Positions 9,792 to 17,684 of a stretch of 64,000 bases of DNA are shown piece by piece. The translations under genes and the position numbers were made by a program. Location of the stretch: positions 248,001-312,000 of the forward strand of contig NZ_BCTK01000013.1 in the NCBI RefSeq assembly GCF_001571245.1, given 5' to 3'. The notes under the pieces are model-generated. The model made no database searches. It was not told where the DNA came from and worked only from the letters and a program-made list of their open reading frames with translations. This stretch comes from Achromobacter piechaudii NBRC 102461 (lineage in GTDB: Bacteria; Pseudomonadota; Gammaproteobacteria; Burkholderiales; Burkholderiaceae_B). Numbering within the stretch: position 1 is the stretch's first letter; the number at the start of each line of letters is the position of its first letter.

Positions 9792-10505
9792 ATGCCGCAA
9801 CACGCATCCGATCCCTTGCGCGGGCCGCATCCGGCGCGCCGCTGGCTGAAGCTGGCGGCCGTGGCCGTGGCGGCGATCCTGGCAGCCTACGCACTTTGGC
9901 GCTGGGCCAACGATATGTCCGGTGTCCGGCGCGATGCGCCCAAGGTCACGGCCATCATCCCGCTGCCTCCGCCGCCGCCTCCCCCGCCCGAACCCGAGAA
10001 GCCGCCCGAACCCGAGCAGCCCAAGGAAGAGCCGGTGGCCACGCCCGAGCCTGAACCGCAACCCACGCCCGAACCGCCCAAGCCGCAGGACGACGCGCCC
10101 GTGCGCCCGGCCGACGACCTGGCCAACCCGATGCAGATCGACGGCGATGCGCAGGCCGGCAGCGACGCCTTCAACATCGGCGCGGGACAGGGCAAGGGCA
10201 TGTCGGGCGGCGGCGGGGGCCGCGCGGGCAACGCCACCTACAGCCAATACCTGGCCTATGCGCTGCAAAAGATCCTGCGCGAAGACGAACGCACCCGCAA
10301 TCTGACCTTCCGCCTGCAAGCCAACATCTGGCTCACGGCATCGGGGCAGATCACGCGCGTTGAGTTGACGCGCGGCAGCGGCGACGCCGACGTCGATGCC
10401 CGCGTGGTCGCCGCCCTGCGCGCGGTGCCGGGGCTGGACGAACGTCCGCCGGCATCGGCCAGCATGCCCATCCGCGCCTCGCTGACCGGCCGTCGCCCGT
10501 CTTGA
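9792..10505 (+). CDS. TonB-like energy transducer
   Basis: This 237-residue protein has the TonB layout: a single N-terminal membrane anchor (~16-37), a Pro/Glu-rich spacer with runs of PPPPPPPP and EPEKP repeats (~55-100), and a C-terminal domain (~150-237) ending in a TonB-type fold (LTFRLQANIWL, GQITRVELTRGSGD). A Gly-rich linker GGGGGRAG precedes the C-domain. It lies between exbD and a Porin_5-type gene rather than next to a TonB-dependent receptor, so its outer-membrane partner may be that porin or TpsB. The partner is inference. Confidence 0.88.
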   Translation: MPQHASDPLRGPHPARRWLKLAAVAVAAILAAYALWRWANDMSGVRRDAPKVTAIIPLPPPPPPPPEPEKPPEPEQPKEEPVATPEPEPQPTPEPPKPQDDAPVRPADDLANPMQIDGDAQAGSDAFNIGAGQGKGMSGGGGGRAGNATYSQYLAYALQKILREDERTRNLTFRLQANIWLTASGQITRVELTRGSGDADVDARVVAALRAVPGLDERPPASASMPIRASLTGRRPS

Positions 10506-10541
10506 TGTCTCACATTGAATTGATCCTGGAGTGACTAGAGC

Positions 10542-12236
10542 ATGAAGTTCCCTTTGAACCGGTTGGCGGCATCGCTGGCGTTGGTCCTGGCGGGCGCCGC
10601 CTCGCTGCCTGCGCACGCCGCGCCCGCGCCGTCCGAGAACGCCACCATCAATCTGATCCGCCTGCTGGTGCAGCAAGGCGTGCTCAAACCCGAACAGGCC
10701 AACGCGCTGGTGGCGCAGGCCGAAGCGGAAGCCAGCGCTGCCCGCCAGGCTACGCCGGACCGGGGCGCCTCTGTCGCGCAGGCCGGCGACGTGCGCGTGC
10801 CGTACATCCCTCAGACCGTGCGCGACCAGATCCGCGATGAGGTCAAGGCCGAAGTCATGGTGCAGGCCAAGGAAGAGAACTGGGCGCAACCGAACACGTT
10901 CCCCGACTGGGTCTCGCGCATCACGGTGGAGGGAGACGTCCGCGTGCGCGACGAATCGCGCCTGTACAACGGCGGCAACAGCAACGAGATCACCGACTTC
11001 GCCAAGCTCAACGCCAAGGGGCCTTACGACGTCAACCCCAACACCAACGGCGGCTATCCGCCCATGCTGAACACGCGCGAAGACCGCCGCAACCAGCTGC
11101 GCATCCGCGCCCGGCTGGGTGTGCGCGCAGAGATGTCGGAAGCCTGGTCGGCCGGCATCCGCCTGGCCACGGGCAGCGACGACAGCCCGGTGTCCACGTC
11201 GCAGACGCTGGGCGGCGGCATGGGTAAGAAGGACATCTGGCTGGACCAGGCTTACCTGACCTATCGCCCCGCCAAGTGGGCGACGGTGACGGGCGGACGT
11301 ATCGCCAACCCCTTCGAGTCCACCGACACGCTGTTCTCCAATGACCTGAATTTCGATGGCATCGCCGCGATCTTCAAGCAGCCGCTGCAAGGCCGCGACG
11401 TGACCCTGTTCGGCACCTTGGGCGCGTTTGCGACCGAATACGCGAACAACGGCTGGAACTCATCGTCGATGAATGAAGGCGCAACGGAAAACAAATGGCT
11501 GCTGGGCGCGCAGGTGGGCGCGGACTGGAAGATCAACCCGCAGAACAGCCTGCGCGGTGCGTTGGCCTACTACCATTTCGACAACATCGCGGGCCAGCGC
11601 TCAAGTTCGTGCTCGCCTTGGGCCGGCGCGGAAAACTGCGACACCGACTGGTCGCGTCCCGCCTTCATGCAGAAGGGCAACACCCTGTTCCTGCTGCGTA
11701 ATATCGCGCCCAATCCGCTCAATCCGGCCGATACGCCGCAGCCGCAATACGTGGGCCTGGCGTCCAAGTTCGACCTGTTGGACCTGAACCTGCGCTGGGA
11801 CACGCGCGTGTTCGACGGACTGGGCCTGCGCCTGAACGGCAACTACATCCGCAACCTGGCCTACAGCAAGAACAAGATGGCGACCCGCTCGCAGGGCTAT
11901 ATCGTCAATAACTTCGGCGACAACGGCGACATCGAAAGCGGCCCCAATGCCTGGATGCTGCAAGCCACGCTGGGCCGCTCGTATGACTTGAAGGAAAAGG
12001 GCGATTGGCTGGCCTTCGTCGGCTACAAGTACATCCAGCCGGACGCGCTGCCCGATGCATTCAACGATTCGAGCTTCCACCAGGGCGGCACCAACGCGCG
12101 CGGCTACTACATCGGCGCGGGTTATGCCTTCGAGAAGAACGTGTACGGCGTGTTCCGCTGGATGAGCACCAAGGAGATCTACGGTCCGCCCTTGGCCATC
12201 GACACGATGCAGTTTGAAATCAACGCCAGGTTCTAA
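10542..12236 (+). CDS. Putative porin (Porin_5-type outer-membrane protein)
   Basis: A 564-residue protein with a cleavable signal peptide (residues 1-27), a short helical/coiled-coil segment (~32-70, LIRLLVQQGVLKPEQANALV), a linker, then an aromatic-rich beta-barrel ending in the terminal Phe of ARF. The architecture matches the family annotated as putative porin (Porin_5). An AGTGACT spacing region precedes the ATG, 36 bp after the TonB-like gene, so it is probably co-transcribed. No substrate can be read from the sequence. It is the only outer-membrane barrel encoded immediately downstream of this Ton module. Confidence 0.85.
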   Translation: MKFPLNRLAASLALVLAGAASLPAHAAPAPSENATINLIRLLVQQGVLKPEQANALVAQAEAEASAARQATPDRGASVAQAGDVRVPYIPQTVRDQIRDEVKAEVMVQAKEENWAQPNTFPDWVSRITVEGDVRVRDESRLYNGGNSNEITDFAKLNAKGPYDVNPNTNGGYPPMLNTREDRRNQLRIRARLGVRAEMSEAWSAGIRLATGSDDSPVSTSQTLGGGMGKKDIWLDQAYLTYRPAKWATVTGGRIANPFESTDTLFSNDLNFDGIAAIFKQPLQGRDVTLFGTLGAFATEYANNGWNSSSMNEGATENKWLLGAQVGADWKINPQNSLRGALAYYHFDNIAGQRSSSCSPWAGAENCDTDWSRPAFMQKGNTLFLLRNIAPNPLNPADTPQPQYVGLASKFDLLDLNLRWDTRVFDGLGLRLNGNYIRNLAYSKNKMATRSQGYIVNNFGDNGDIESGPNAWMLQATLGRSYDLKEKGDWLAFVGYKYIQPDALPDAFNDSSFHQGGTNARGYYIGAGYAFEKNVYGVFRWMSTKEIYGPPLAIDTMQFEINARF

Positions 12237-12240
12237 GGCC

Positions 12241-12945
12241 ATGGACATGCATACCTTATGGGATGAATCGCGCCATGGGCCCGCATCGGGACGCGGGCGG
12301 CGGCTGGCGGCGGCCGTGGCCTTGTGCGCGGCCGGGCTGGGTATCGCGGGCGGCGCGCGTGCCGAAAGCATGGAAGAGCGCCTGCGCGCCCAGCTGCGCA
12401 TCACCACGCAGCAGCTACAGCAGTTGCAAAGCGAACAGGCGCAGAGCAATGCCGCCAAGGTGGCCGCCGAAACGCAACGCGATGCGGCGCAGAAAGAGCT
12501 GGAGTCGTTGCGCGCGCAATTGGCCAAGAGCCGGGGGCAGGCTGAGAAGCTGGCCGAGCAGCAGGACGCCGTGAGGGAAAGCGCACAGACCCAGGTCGCG
12601 GCCACGCAGGCGCAGTTGGGCAAGTTCAAGGGCGCGTACGACGAACTGCTGGCGATGGCGCGAGCCAAGGAAGCGGAACGCCTGGCCCTGGCCCGCACGG
12701 TGGCGCTGCGCGATGAAGAGATCAAGACCTGCGTGGCCAGGAACCGCCAGATGTACGAGGCGGGCAAGGAAATCCTGCACGCCTATGAAGGCATCAGCAC
12801 CGGCGACATCCTGGCCATCAGGCAACCCTTTGCGGGCAAGGCGCGCGTGCAGTTCGAAGAGCAGGCGCAGGCCTATGGCGACAAACTCTACGACGCGAAG
12901 ATCCCCGCCAGTCAAAGTCAAGTCGCTGCAACCTCGCGCCCGTAG
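12241..12945 (+). CDS. Periplasmic coiled-coil protein of unknown function
   Basis: The chosen ATG lies 4 bp after the porin stop and gives 234 residues; an in-frame TTG at 12214 would overlap the porin and is unlikely. The N-terminus has a basic stretch and a hydrophobic segment ending in ARA, so it is probably exported. Residues ~45-150 are a long Gln/Glu/Ala-rich coiled coil (QQLQQLQSEQAQ). A C-terminal ~80-residue region contains CVARNRQMYEAGKEIL. I do not recognise a named family. Its place in the Ton/porin operon suggests an envelope scaffold or chaperone, which is inference. Confidence 0.7.
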   Translation: MDMHTLWDESRHGPASGRGRRLAAAVALCAAGLGIAGGARAESMEERLRAQLRITTQQLQQLQSEQAQSNAAKVAAETQRDAAQKELESLRAQLAKSRGQAEKLAEQQDAVRESAQTQVAATQAQLGKFKGAYDELLAMARAKEAERLALARTVALRDEEIKTCVARNRQMYEAGKEILHAYEGISTGDILAIRQPFAGKARVQFEEQAQAYGDKLYDAKIPASQSQVAATSRP

Positions 12946-12990
12946 CCTTGCTTTTCCGAATCGTCTTACTTGAATTTCAGGACCCTCAGA

Positions 12991-13449
12991 ATGACCGAAT
13001 CCAGCTTGATCCTTGATGTCAACGCCGAACGCCTGCAAGCGCTGCTGCAATCCGTTGGCTATCGCGTAACGCTGTCCGAGCAGAACGGCATGGTGCAGCT
13101 TTTGAGCGCCAGCCAGGGCGTGGGCTTTGCCGCCCGCATGGGCAACCCGGCCGAGCAGGAAGGCCATTTCCTGGACTACACGTTGAGCTGCGCGCTGCGC
13201 GTGCAAGGCGAGGTGCCCGCAGGCCTGGCCGAGCGCTGGAACGTGGAAAAGCGCTTTGCCCGGCTGTCGGTGCAGGGCGCGTTCCTGGTGCTGGAGCTGG
13301 ACGTGATCGTGGCCGGTGGCGTCTCGGAATCTTATTTGCGCGCCACGACCGAATTATGGGACCGGCTGCTGCAAGAGTTCCTGTTGTTCCTGCGCGCCAA
13401 CGCGTCGGCCCAGGCGGACGCTGAGGCGGCGGAAGGAACCGAACCATGA
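12991..13449 (+). CDS. YbjN-like domain protein
   Basis: A 152-residue soluble protein without signal peptide, starting at the ATG of MTESSLILDVNAERL; an upstream in-frame TTG (12970) is less likely. The pattern (N-terminal helix predicted to contact a sheet, GYRVTLSEQNGMVQL, central strands, C-terminal helix LWDRLLQEFLLFL) resembles the YbjN/type III-chaperone-like fold, whose members act as small cytoplasmic chaperones or regulators. Its stop overlaps the start of the next gene (ATGA-type overlap at 13446), showing translational coupling to the PpiC-like gene. Confidence 0.6.
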   Translation: MTESSLILDVNAERLQALLQSVGYRVTLSEQNGMVQLLSASQGVGFAARMGNPAEQEGHFLDYTLSCALRVQGEVPAGLAERWNVEKRFARLSVQGAFLVLELDVIVAGGVSESYLRATTELWDRLLQEFLLFLRANASAQADAEAAEGTEP

Positions 13450-14510
13450 ACCCGGCCGCTATTCCCGGCAGGCGGCTGCGCGTGACGGCGGCCGTGCTGC
13501 TGATCGCCGCGCTGGCGGGCGCCGTTGCCCTGATGCGCGGCAAGGGCGCGCCAAGCAGCGAGGCCGCTCCTGCTCCTGCTCCTGCCACTGCAATGGCCGC
13601 ACCAGCCCCCGCCGCCGTCAAGCCGTCGGCGAATACGCCTGAACCCCGGCCCACGGCAGTCGCTACGCTGGGCGCGGTGCGTGTCGAACGCGACGAGCTG
13701 CTGGGCCAATTGCAGACCTTGCCGCCGCAGGCGCGCCAGCAGTTGCAGGACAATCGCGCGGGAATGGAACAGTGGCTGCGCGCCCGGCTGGCCGAGAAGG
13801 CGTTGATCGAACAGGCGCGCGCGCAAGGCTGGCAGGACCAGCCCGAGATCCGGCGCGCGGTGCAGGCTGCCCAGGAGCGCATCGTGGTGCAAAGCTATCT
13901 GGAGTCGGTCAGCCGTGCGCCCGACGGCTATCCCACCGACGCGGACTTGCAAGCCGCCTATGAGCGCGCCAAGCCGCAGCTTGCCGTGCCCGCGCAATAC
14001 CACGTCAGCCAGATCTTTCTGCCCGCGCCGCTGGGCGATGCCGACGCGGTGGCGGCGACGCGCAAGCAAGCGCAGGAACTGACCAAGCGCGCCCAGGCGC
14101 CCAAGGCGGATTTTGCGGCGCTGGCGCAAGCCCATTCGCGCGATGAGACCTCGCGCGGGCAAGGCGGCGACATCGGCTTTGTGCCGCTGGCGCAATTGAC
14201 GCCCGAAATGCGTCCGGTCATCGAGCAGATGAAAGCCGGCGAGGTCTCTGCACCGGTCCAGTCGGCAGCCGGCTTCCATATCCTGAAGTTGACAGCGCTG
14301 CGGCCGGCCAGCGTGACGCCGTTCGAGCAGGTCAGCCCGCAACTGCGTACCGCGCTGCGCAGCCAACGCCAGGAGCTGGCGGCGCGCGCCTATATGGAAG
14401 GTTTGCTGAATGCGGGAACCGTCAGCATCGATGGCGCAGCGCTGAACGCCGCGCTTGAGCAGGCCATGGCGGCAAAGCCCGTCCAAGGCTCGGTCGCCCG
14501 CGTTCCGTGA
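13446..14510 (+). CDS. PpiC/parvulin-type peptidyl-prolyl isomerase, membrane-anchored
   Basis: A 354-residue protein with an N-terminal hydrophobic anchor (~10-27), an Ala/Pro linker, a SurA/PrsA-like helical domain (~70-175) and a parvulin rotamase domain (~184-285) with YHVSQIFL, GGDIGFVPL and GFHILKLT motifs. It should face the periplasm and catalyse proline isomerisation during folding of exported proteins. Translationally coupled to the YbjN-like gene. In this context it may assist the TPS exoprotein, the porin or the Ton complex. Family is confident; client is inference. Confidence 0.88.
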   Translation: MNPAAIPGRRLRVTAAVLLIAALAGAVALMRGKGAPSSEAAPAPAPATAMAAPAPAAVKPSANTPEPRPTAVATLGAVRVERDELLGQLQTLPPQARQQLQDNRAGMEQWLRARLAEKALIEQARAQGWQDQPEIRRAVQAAQERIVVQSYLESVSRAPDGYPTDADLQAAYERAKPQLAVPAQYHVSQIFLPAPLGDADAVAATRKQAQELTKRAQAPKADFAALAQAHSRDETSRGQGGDIGFVPLAQLTPEMRPVIEQMKAGEVSAPVQSAAGFHILKLTALRPASVTPFEQVSPQLRTALRSQRQELAARAYMEGLLNAGTVSIDGAALNAALEQAMAAKPVQGSVARVP

Positions 14511-14523
14511 ACGGTCCGGCGCC

Positions 14524-15000
14524 GTGACGCATGAGCCGGCTCGCGCCGCGACCCACGAGCCGGCTTGCTCCGTCACGCAAGCGCTGGACCATCGCCTGAC
14601 CGAAGCGCTGGGAAAAGCCCAACCGCCCGCCACGCTGCAAGGGGCGACGGCGTTGTTGCAGGCGTTGCGGCGCGCCTTCCCGGATGATCTGGCGCGCTGG
14701 TTTCCCCTGGTTCCGGTGTCACCGCCGGAACCCCTGTCGGACCCCGCGCCGCAGCGTACGCGCGACCCGGCGCGCGTGATGGGGCTGGATGCGTCCGACC
14801 TGCGCGTCCTGTATCACGCCATCCGGGTCGTCTGGCTGGCCGAACTGGTGTTCGGCTGCCCGGATGAAGCGCGGCGCTGGCTGCGCGCGCCGAAGCGGCG
14901 GCTGCACGGCCGTGTGCCATTGCTGCTATGCCAGCACGGGCGTTACGCCGCGCTGATCGAACAATGGCTGATCGATATCGACGAAGGAAACGGACCATGA
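14524..15000 (+). CDS. Xre/MbcA/ParS-type antitoxin of a RES toxin-antitoxin pair
   Basis: A protein of about 158 residues from the GTG at 14524 (no ATG fits; a TTG at 14455 would overlap ppiC). The C-terminal ~60 residues (residues ~100-158; VFGCPDEARRWLRAPKRRL, then LLLCQHGRYAALIEQWL) match the antitoxin/toxin-binding domain of MbcA/ParS/Xre proteins, in which a conserved xFxxxxxAxxWL segment contacts the toxin. The stop overlaps the ATG of the RES gene by four bases, typical of a type II TA operon. The N-terminal half is poorly conserved. Confidence 0.78.
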   Translation: MTHEPARAATHEPACSVTQALDHRLTEALGKAQPPATLQGATALLQALRRAFPDDLARWFPLVPVSPPEPLSDPAPQRTRDPARVMGLDASDLRVLYHAIRVVWLAELVFGCPDEARRWLRAPKRRLHGRVPLLLCQHGRYAALIEQWLIDIDEGNGP

Positions 15001-15494
15001 CCGCGCTGTGGCGCCTGAGCAATGCTCGTGACCTGATGCCGCGTGCCCGCCCGGCCGGCCGTTGGCATGGCGCGGGCGCGCCCGTCATCGTGCTGGAGGC
15101 AAGCGCGGCGGCGGCCGTCCTGGCGCGGCTGCTCCTGGCCGAGGTCGCACACCCGCGCTCGCTGCCGCGCCACTACCAACTGCTGGCGGTGACGGCGCCC
15201 GCTGGCTCGGTCGATCAGGCCGCGGCGCCCCTGCGCTGGCAGACGGACCTGCGCGCCACCCAGGCGGTGGGCGACGCGTGGCTGAAGCAGGGAAGCTCGT
15301 TGCTGCTGCGCGTGCCCGCGAGCGCGGGTGGATTCCAGTACCTGCTCAACACCGCGCATCCCGACATGGCGCGCTGCCGGGTGGCGTCGTCGGCGGTGTA
15401 TCCCTATGCGCCGCACCTGGGCGCCATGGCCGCGGCCGTCCGCGAGAACGCCGATTGGCTGGCCCCCGCCAGCGAGGCCGCCCAGCGGGACTAG
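14997..15494 (+). CDS. RES-domain toxin (NAD-consuming type)
   Basis: A 165-residue protein, the usual RES length. It starts LWRLSNARDL and carries the RES hallmark GRWHGAGAPVIVLEAS and the GSSLLLRVPA and LLNTAHPDM blocks. Characterised RES toxins (for example MbcT and Pseudomonas Res) degrade or phosphorolyse NAD+. The ATG overlaps the antitoxin stop (ATGA). The usual aromatic residue in the VIYxxE strand is replaced by Val-Leu-Glu, so activity should be verified. The pair lies between ppiC and pdxY. Confidence 0.8.
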   Translation: MTALWRLSNARDLMPRARPAGRWHGAGAPVIVLEASAAAAVLARLLLAEVAHPRSLPRHYQLLAVTAPAGSVDQAAAPLRWQTDLRATQAVGDAWLKQGSSLLLRVPASAGGFQYLLNTAHPDMARCRVASSAVYPYAPHLGAMAAAVRENADWLAPASEAAQRD

Positions 15495-15551
15495 AATGTT
15501 GCCAGCCGGCGCCACGCCGCATGCAACCTTGTTCCGTCAGGAGCCCGCCGT

Positions 15552-16415
15552 ATGACCGCCATCTCCGCTGCCCCCACGCCCGGCGCAGCGTTGCCCGCCA
15601 CCACCGCGCAGGTGGACATCATTTCAATTCAGTCTCAAGTGGTCTACGGCTACGTGGGCAACAACGCGGCAATGCCCATCTTCCGCCGCGCCGGCTTGCG
15701 CGCGGTGGCGGTGCCGACTGTCGTACTGAGCAACACGCCGCACTACCCGACGCTGCATGGCGGCGCGGTGCCGCTGGATTGGTTCGAAGGCCTGCTCAAA
15801 GGCTTGGATGAGCGCGGCGTGACGCGTGTGGCGCGCGCCGTGGTGTGCGGTTATCTGGGGCAGCCGGGGCAGGCGGATCTGCTGGCGCGCTGGTTGCCCG
15901 CGCTGCGCGCCGCGCGGCCTGACGTGCGCGTGCATATCGATCCCGTCATGGGCGACCGCAACGACGGGCTCTATGTCGATGCGGGCCTGGTCGCGCAATA
16001 CCGCAAGCTGCTCGTGCCCTTGGCCGATGGCATGACGCCCAATCATTTTGAACTTGAGATGCTGGTGGGCCGGCCCTTGTCCACGATCGACGAGGTGGCG
16101 GCGGCGGCGCGTGAATTGATCGCGCTGGGGCCAGACTGGATCGTCGTGACCAGCGCCGCGCCGATGGCGGCGCCAGCAGGGTCCTTGCAGCTGGCCATCG
16201 TCACGCGCGACGACCTCAGCATGGTGACGCACCCCGAAATCGCCATTCCGCCGTCGGTGCATGGCACCGGCGACGTGTTCATGGCCAGCGTGACCGCGCA
16301 GCTGTTGACGGGGCTGGCGCTGCCCGAGGCGGTGCGCCGGGCGGCGGACGAAGTCACGTCCGCGTTGCGGCGCACGCGCGAGTTGGGCTGGGAAGAACTG
16401 GCGGTCGAAGGGTAG
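15552..16415 (+). CDS. pdxY: Pyridoxal kinase
   Basis: A 287-residue ribokinase-superfamily enzyme phosphorylating pyridoxal for PLP salvage. Seen: an N-terminal substrate segment (IISIQSQVVYGYVGN), DPVMGD in the nucleotide-binding region, TPNHFELEML, and the catalytic GTGD near residue 238. Length matches PdxY. It may start its own transcript 58 bp after the RES gene and converges on cynS with only 15 bp between stops. Confidence 0.9.
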   Translation: MTAISAAPTPGAALPATTAQVDIISIQSQVVYGYVGNNAAMPIFRRAGLRAVAVPTVVLSNTPHYPTLHGGAVPLDWFEGLLKGLDERGVTRVARAVVCGYLGQPGQADLLARWLPALRAARPDVRVHIDPVMGDRNDGLYVDAGLVAQYRKLLVPLADGMTPNHFELEMLVGRPLSTIDEVAAAARELIALGPDWIVVTSAAPMAAPAGSLQLAIVTRDDLSMVTHPEIAIPPSVHGTGDVFMASVTAQLLTGLALPEAVRRAADEVTSALRRTRELGWEELAVEG

Positions 16416-16430
16416 GCCGGGCGCGCCGGA

Positions 16431-16889
16431 TCAATACGTCTTGTACGGCAGGAACTTGCCGCTCATGACGATCTGCACGCGGTCCCCTTTGGGATCGGCT
16501 TCGCGCGACAGGTCCATCTTGAAGTCGATCGCGCTCATGATGCCGTCGCCGAACTCTTCGTTGATCAGCGCCTTGAAGGTCGTGCCGTACACGTTGATCA
16601 GTTCGTAGAAGCGATAGATCAGCGGGTCGGTGGGCACCGAGGTCGGCAGCGAACCCTTGTAGGGCACCACTTGCAGTTGCACCACCGCATCTTCGGGCAG
16701 GTCCAGGATGCGGGCGGCGGCGCGCGCCTGATCCTCGGTCATCGTCATCTGGCCCAGGAGCGCGGCGGTAGTCCATTCCTTGCTCTGGCCGACGGCTTCG
16801 GCAATGGCCGTCCACGACAGCTTCTTGTGCAGCTTGCGGGTCACGACCAGTTCGGTCACTTCAGCACGGGACATCATGATGGGGTTCAC
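16431..16889 (-). CDS. cynS: Cyanate hydratase (cyanase)
   Basis: A 152-residue protein that converts cyanate and bicarbonate to ammonia and CO2. The N-terminal helical DNA-binding-like domain is followed by the cyanase domain. Arg93, Glu96 and Ser119 have the same spacing as the E. coli catalytic triad Arg96/Glu99/Ser122. Its ATG overlaps the stop of the upstream ABC ATPase gene, so it is the last gene of a four-gene operon in which the transporter probably imports cyanate (and/or nitrate). Confidence 0.96.
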   Translation of the reverse strand: MNPIMMSRAEVTELVVTRKLHKKLSWTAIAEAVGQSKEWTTAALLGQMTMTEDQARAAARILDLPEDAVVQLQVVPYKGSLPTSVPTDPLIYRFYELINVYGTTFKALINEEFGDGIMSAIDFKMDLSREADPKGDRVQIVMSGKFLPYKTY

Positions 16890-17680
16890 TCCTTGTGGGA
16901 TGCCTTGTCGACCAGGAAGTCGACGAGATGGTTGCGGATTTCGTAGTAGCGCGGTTCGTGGTGCAGGCTGGCGCGGGTGCGGTCGCGTGGCAGGTCCACG
17001 CTGACCGACTCGGCGATGCGGGCGTAGGGGCCCGCGCTCATGAGCAGGATGCGGTCCGATAGCAGGATGGCTTCGTCCACATCGTGCGTGATCATGAATA
17101 CGGTCTGGCGGGTCTGCTGCACGATGGCGCGCAGCTCGTCCTGGATGGTGCCGCGCGTCAGCGCGTCCAGCGCGCCGAAGGGTTCGTCCAGCAGCAGCAT
17201 CTTGGGCTGGATGGCGAAGGCGCGGGCGATGCCCACGCGCTGCTTCATGCCGCCCGACAATTCGCTGGGCTTCTTGCCAGCCGCATGCGCCAGCCCGACC
17301 ATGTCCAGATAGCGCATGCTGTGTTCACGCACCTGGTCGCGGGTATAGGCCGGCCAGCGCGAACGCACGCCGAATTCCACGTTTTGCAGGGCGGTCAGCC
17401 AGGGCAAGAGCGCGTGCGCCTGGAACACCACGCCGCGTTCCAGCGACGGCCCGGCGATCTGGCGGCCGTCCATGATGACGACGCCCTCATTGGTGTCGTC
17501 GATGCCGGCCAGCACGTTCAGGATGGTGGTCTTGCCGCAGCCGGAATGGCCGATCACGCAAACGAACTGGCCTTGTTCGATGTCGAAGTCGATGTGCTCG
17601 AAGACGGGCGGCTGCGGCTGGCCATTGCGTCCCGGATAGCGCTTGCCCAGGCCCTGGACTTGTAGAAAGGCTTGGCTCAT
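16886..17680 (-). CDS. NrtD/SsuB/TauB-type ABC transporter ATPase (cyanate/nitrate)
   Basis: A 264-residue ATPase with Walker A GHSGCGKTT, signature LSGGMKQRVGIARAFA, Walker B MLLLDEPFGALD and the H-loop ITHDVDEA. It belongs to the nitrate/sulfonate/bicarbonate family of importers. It lies between the permease (4 bp upstream) and cynS (overlapping), which points to cyanate or nitrate as the substrate. Confidence 0.93.
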   Translation of the reverse strand: MSQAFLQVQGLGKRYPGRNGQPQPPVFEHIDFDIEQGQFVCVIGHSGCGKTTILNVLAGIDDTNEGVVIMDGRQIAGPSLERGVVFQAHALLPWLTALQNVEFGVRSRWPAYTRDQVREHSMRYLDMVGLAHAAGKKPSELSGGMKQRVGIARAFAIQPKMLLLDEPFGALDALTRGTIQDELRAIVQQTRQTVFMITHDVDEAILLSDRILLMSAGPYARIAESVSVDLPRDRTRASLHHEPRYYEIRNHLVDFLVDKASHKE

Positions 17681-17684
17681 GGCG

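Noticed and set aside
7440-11390. 1,316-codon open frame on the minus strand
   Set aside because: It runs antisense through tpsB-downstream genes (ExbB fusion, exbD, TonB-like, porin) that are clearly real. Its His/Arg/Ala-rich translation is the mirror of GC-rich codon use.
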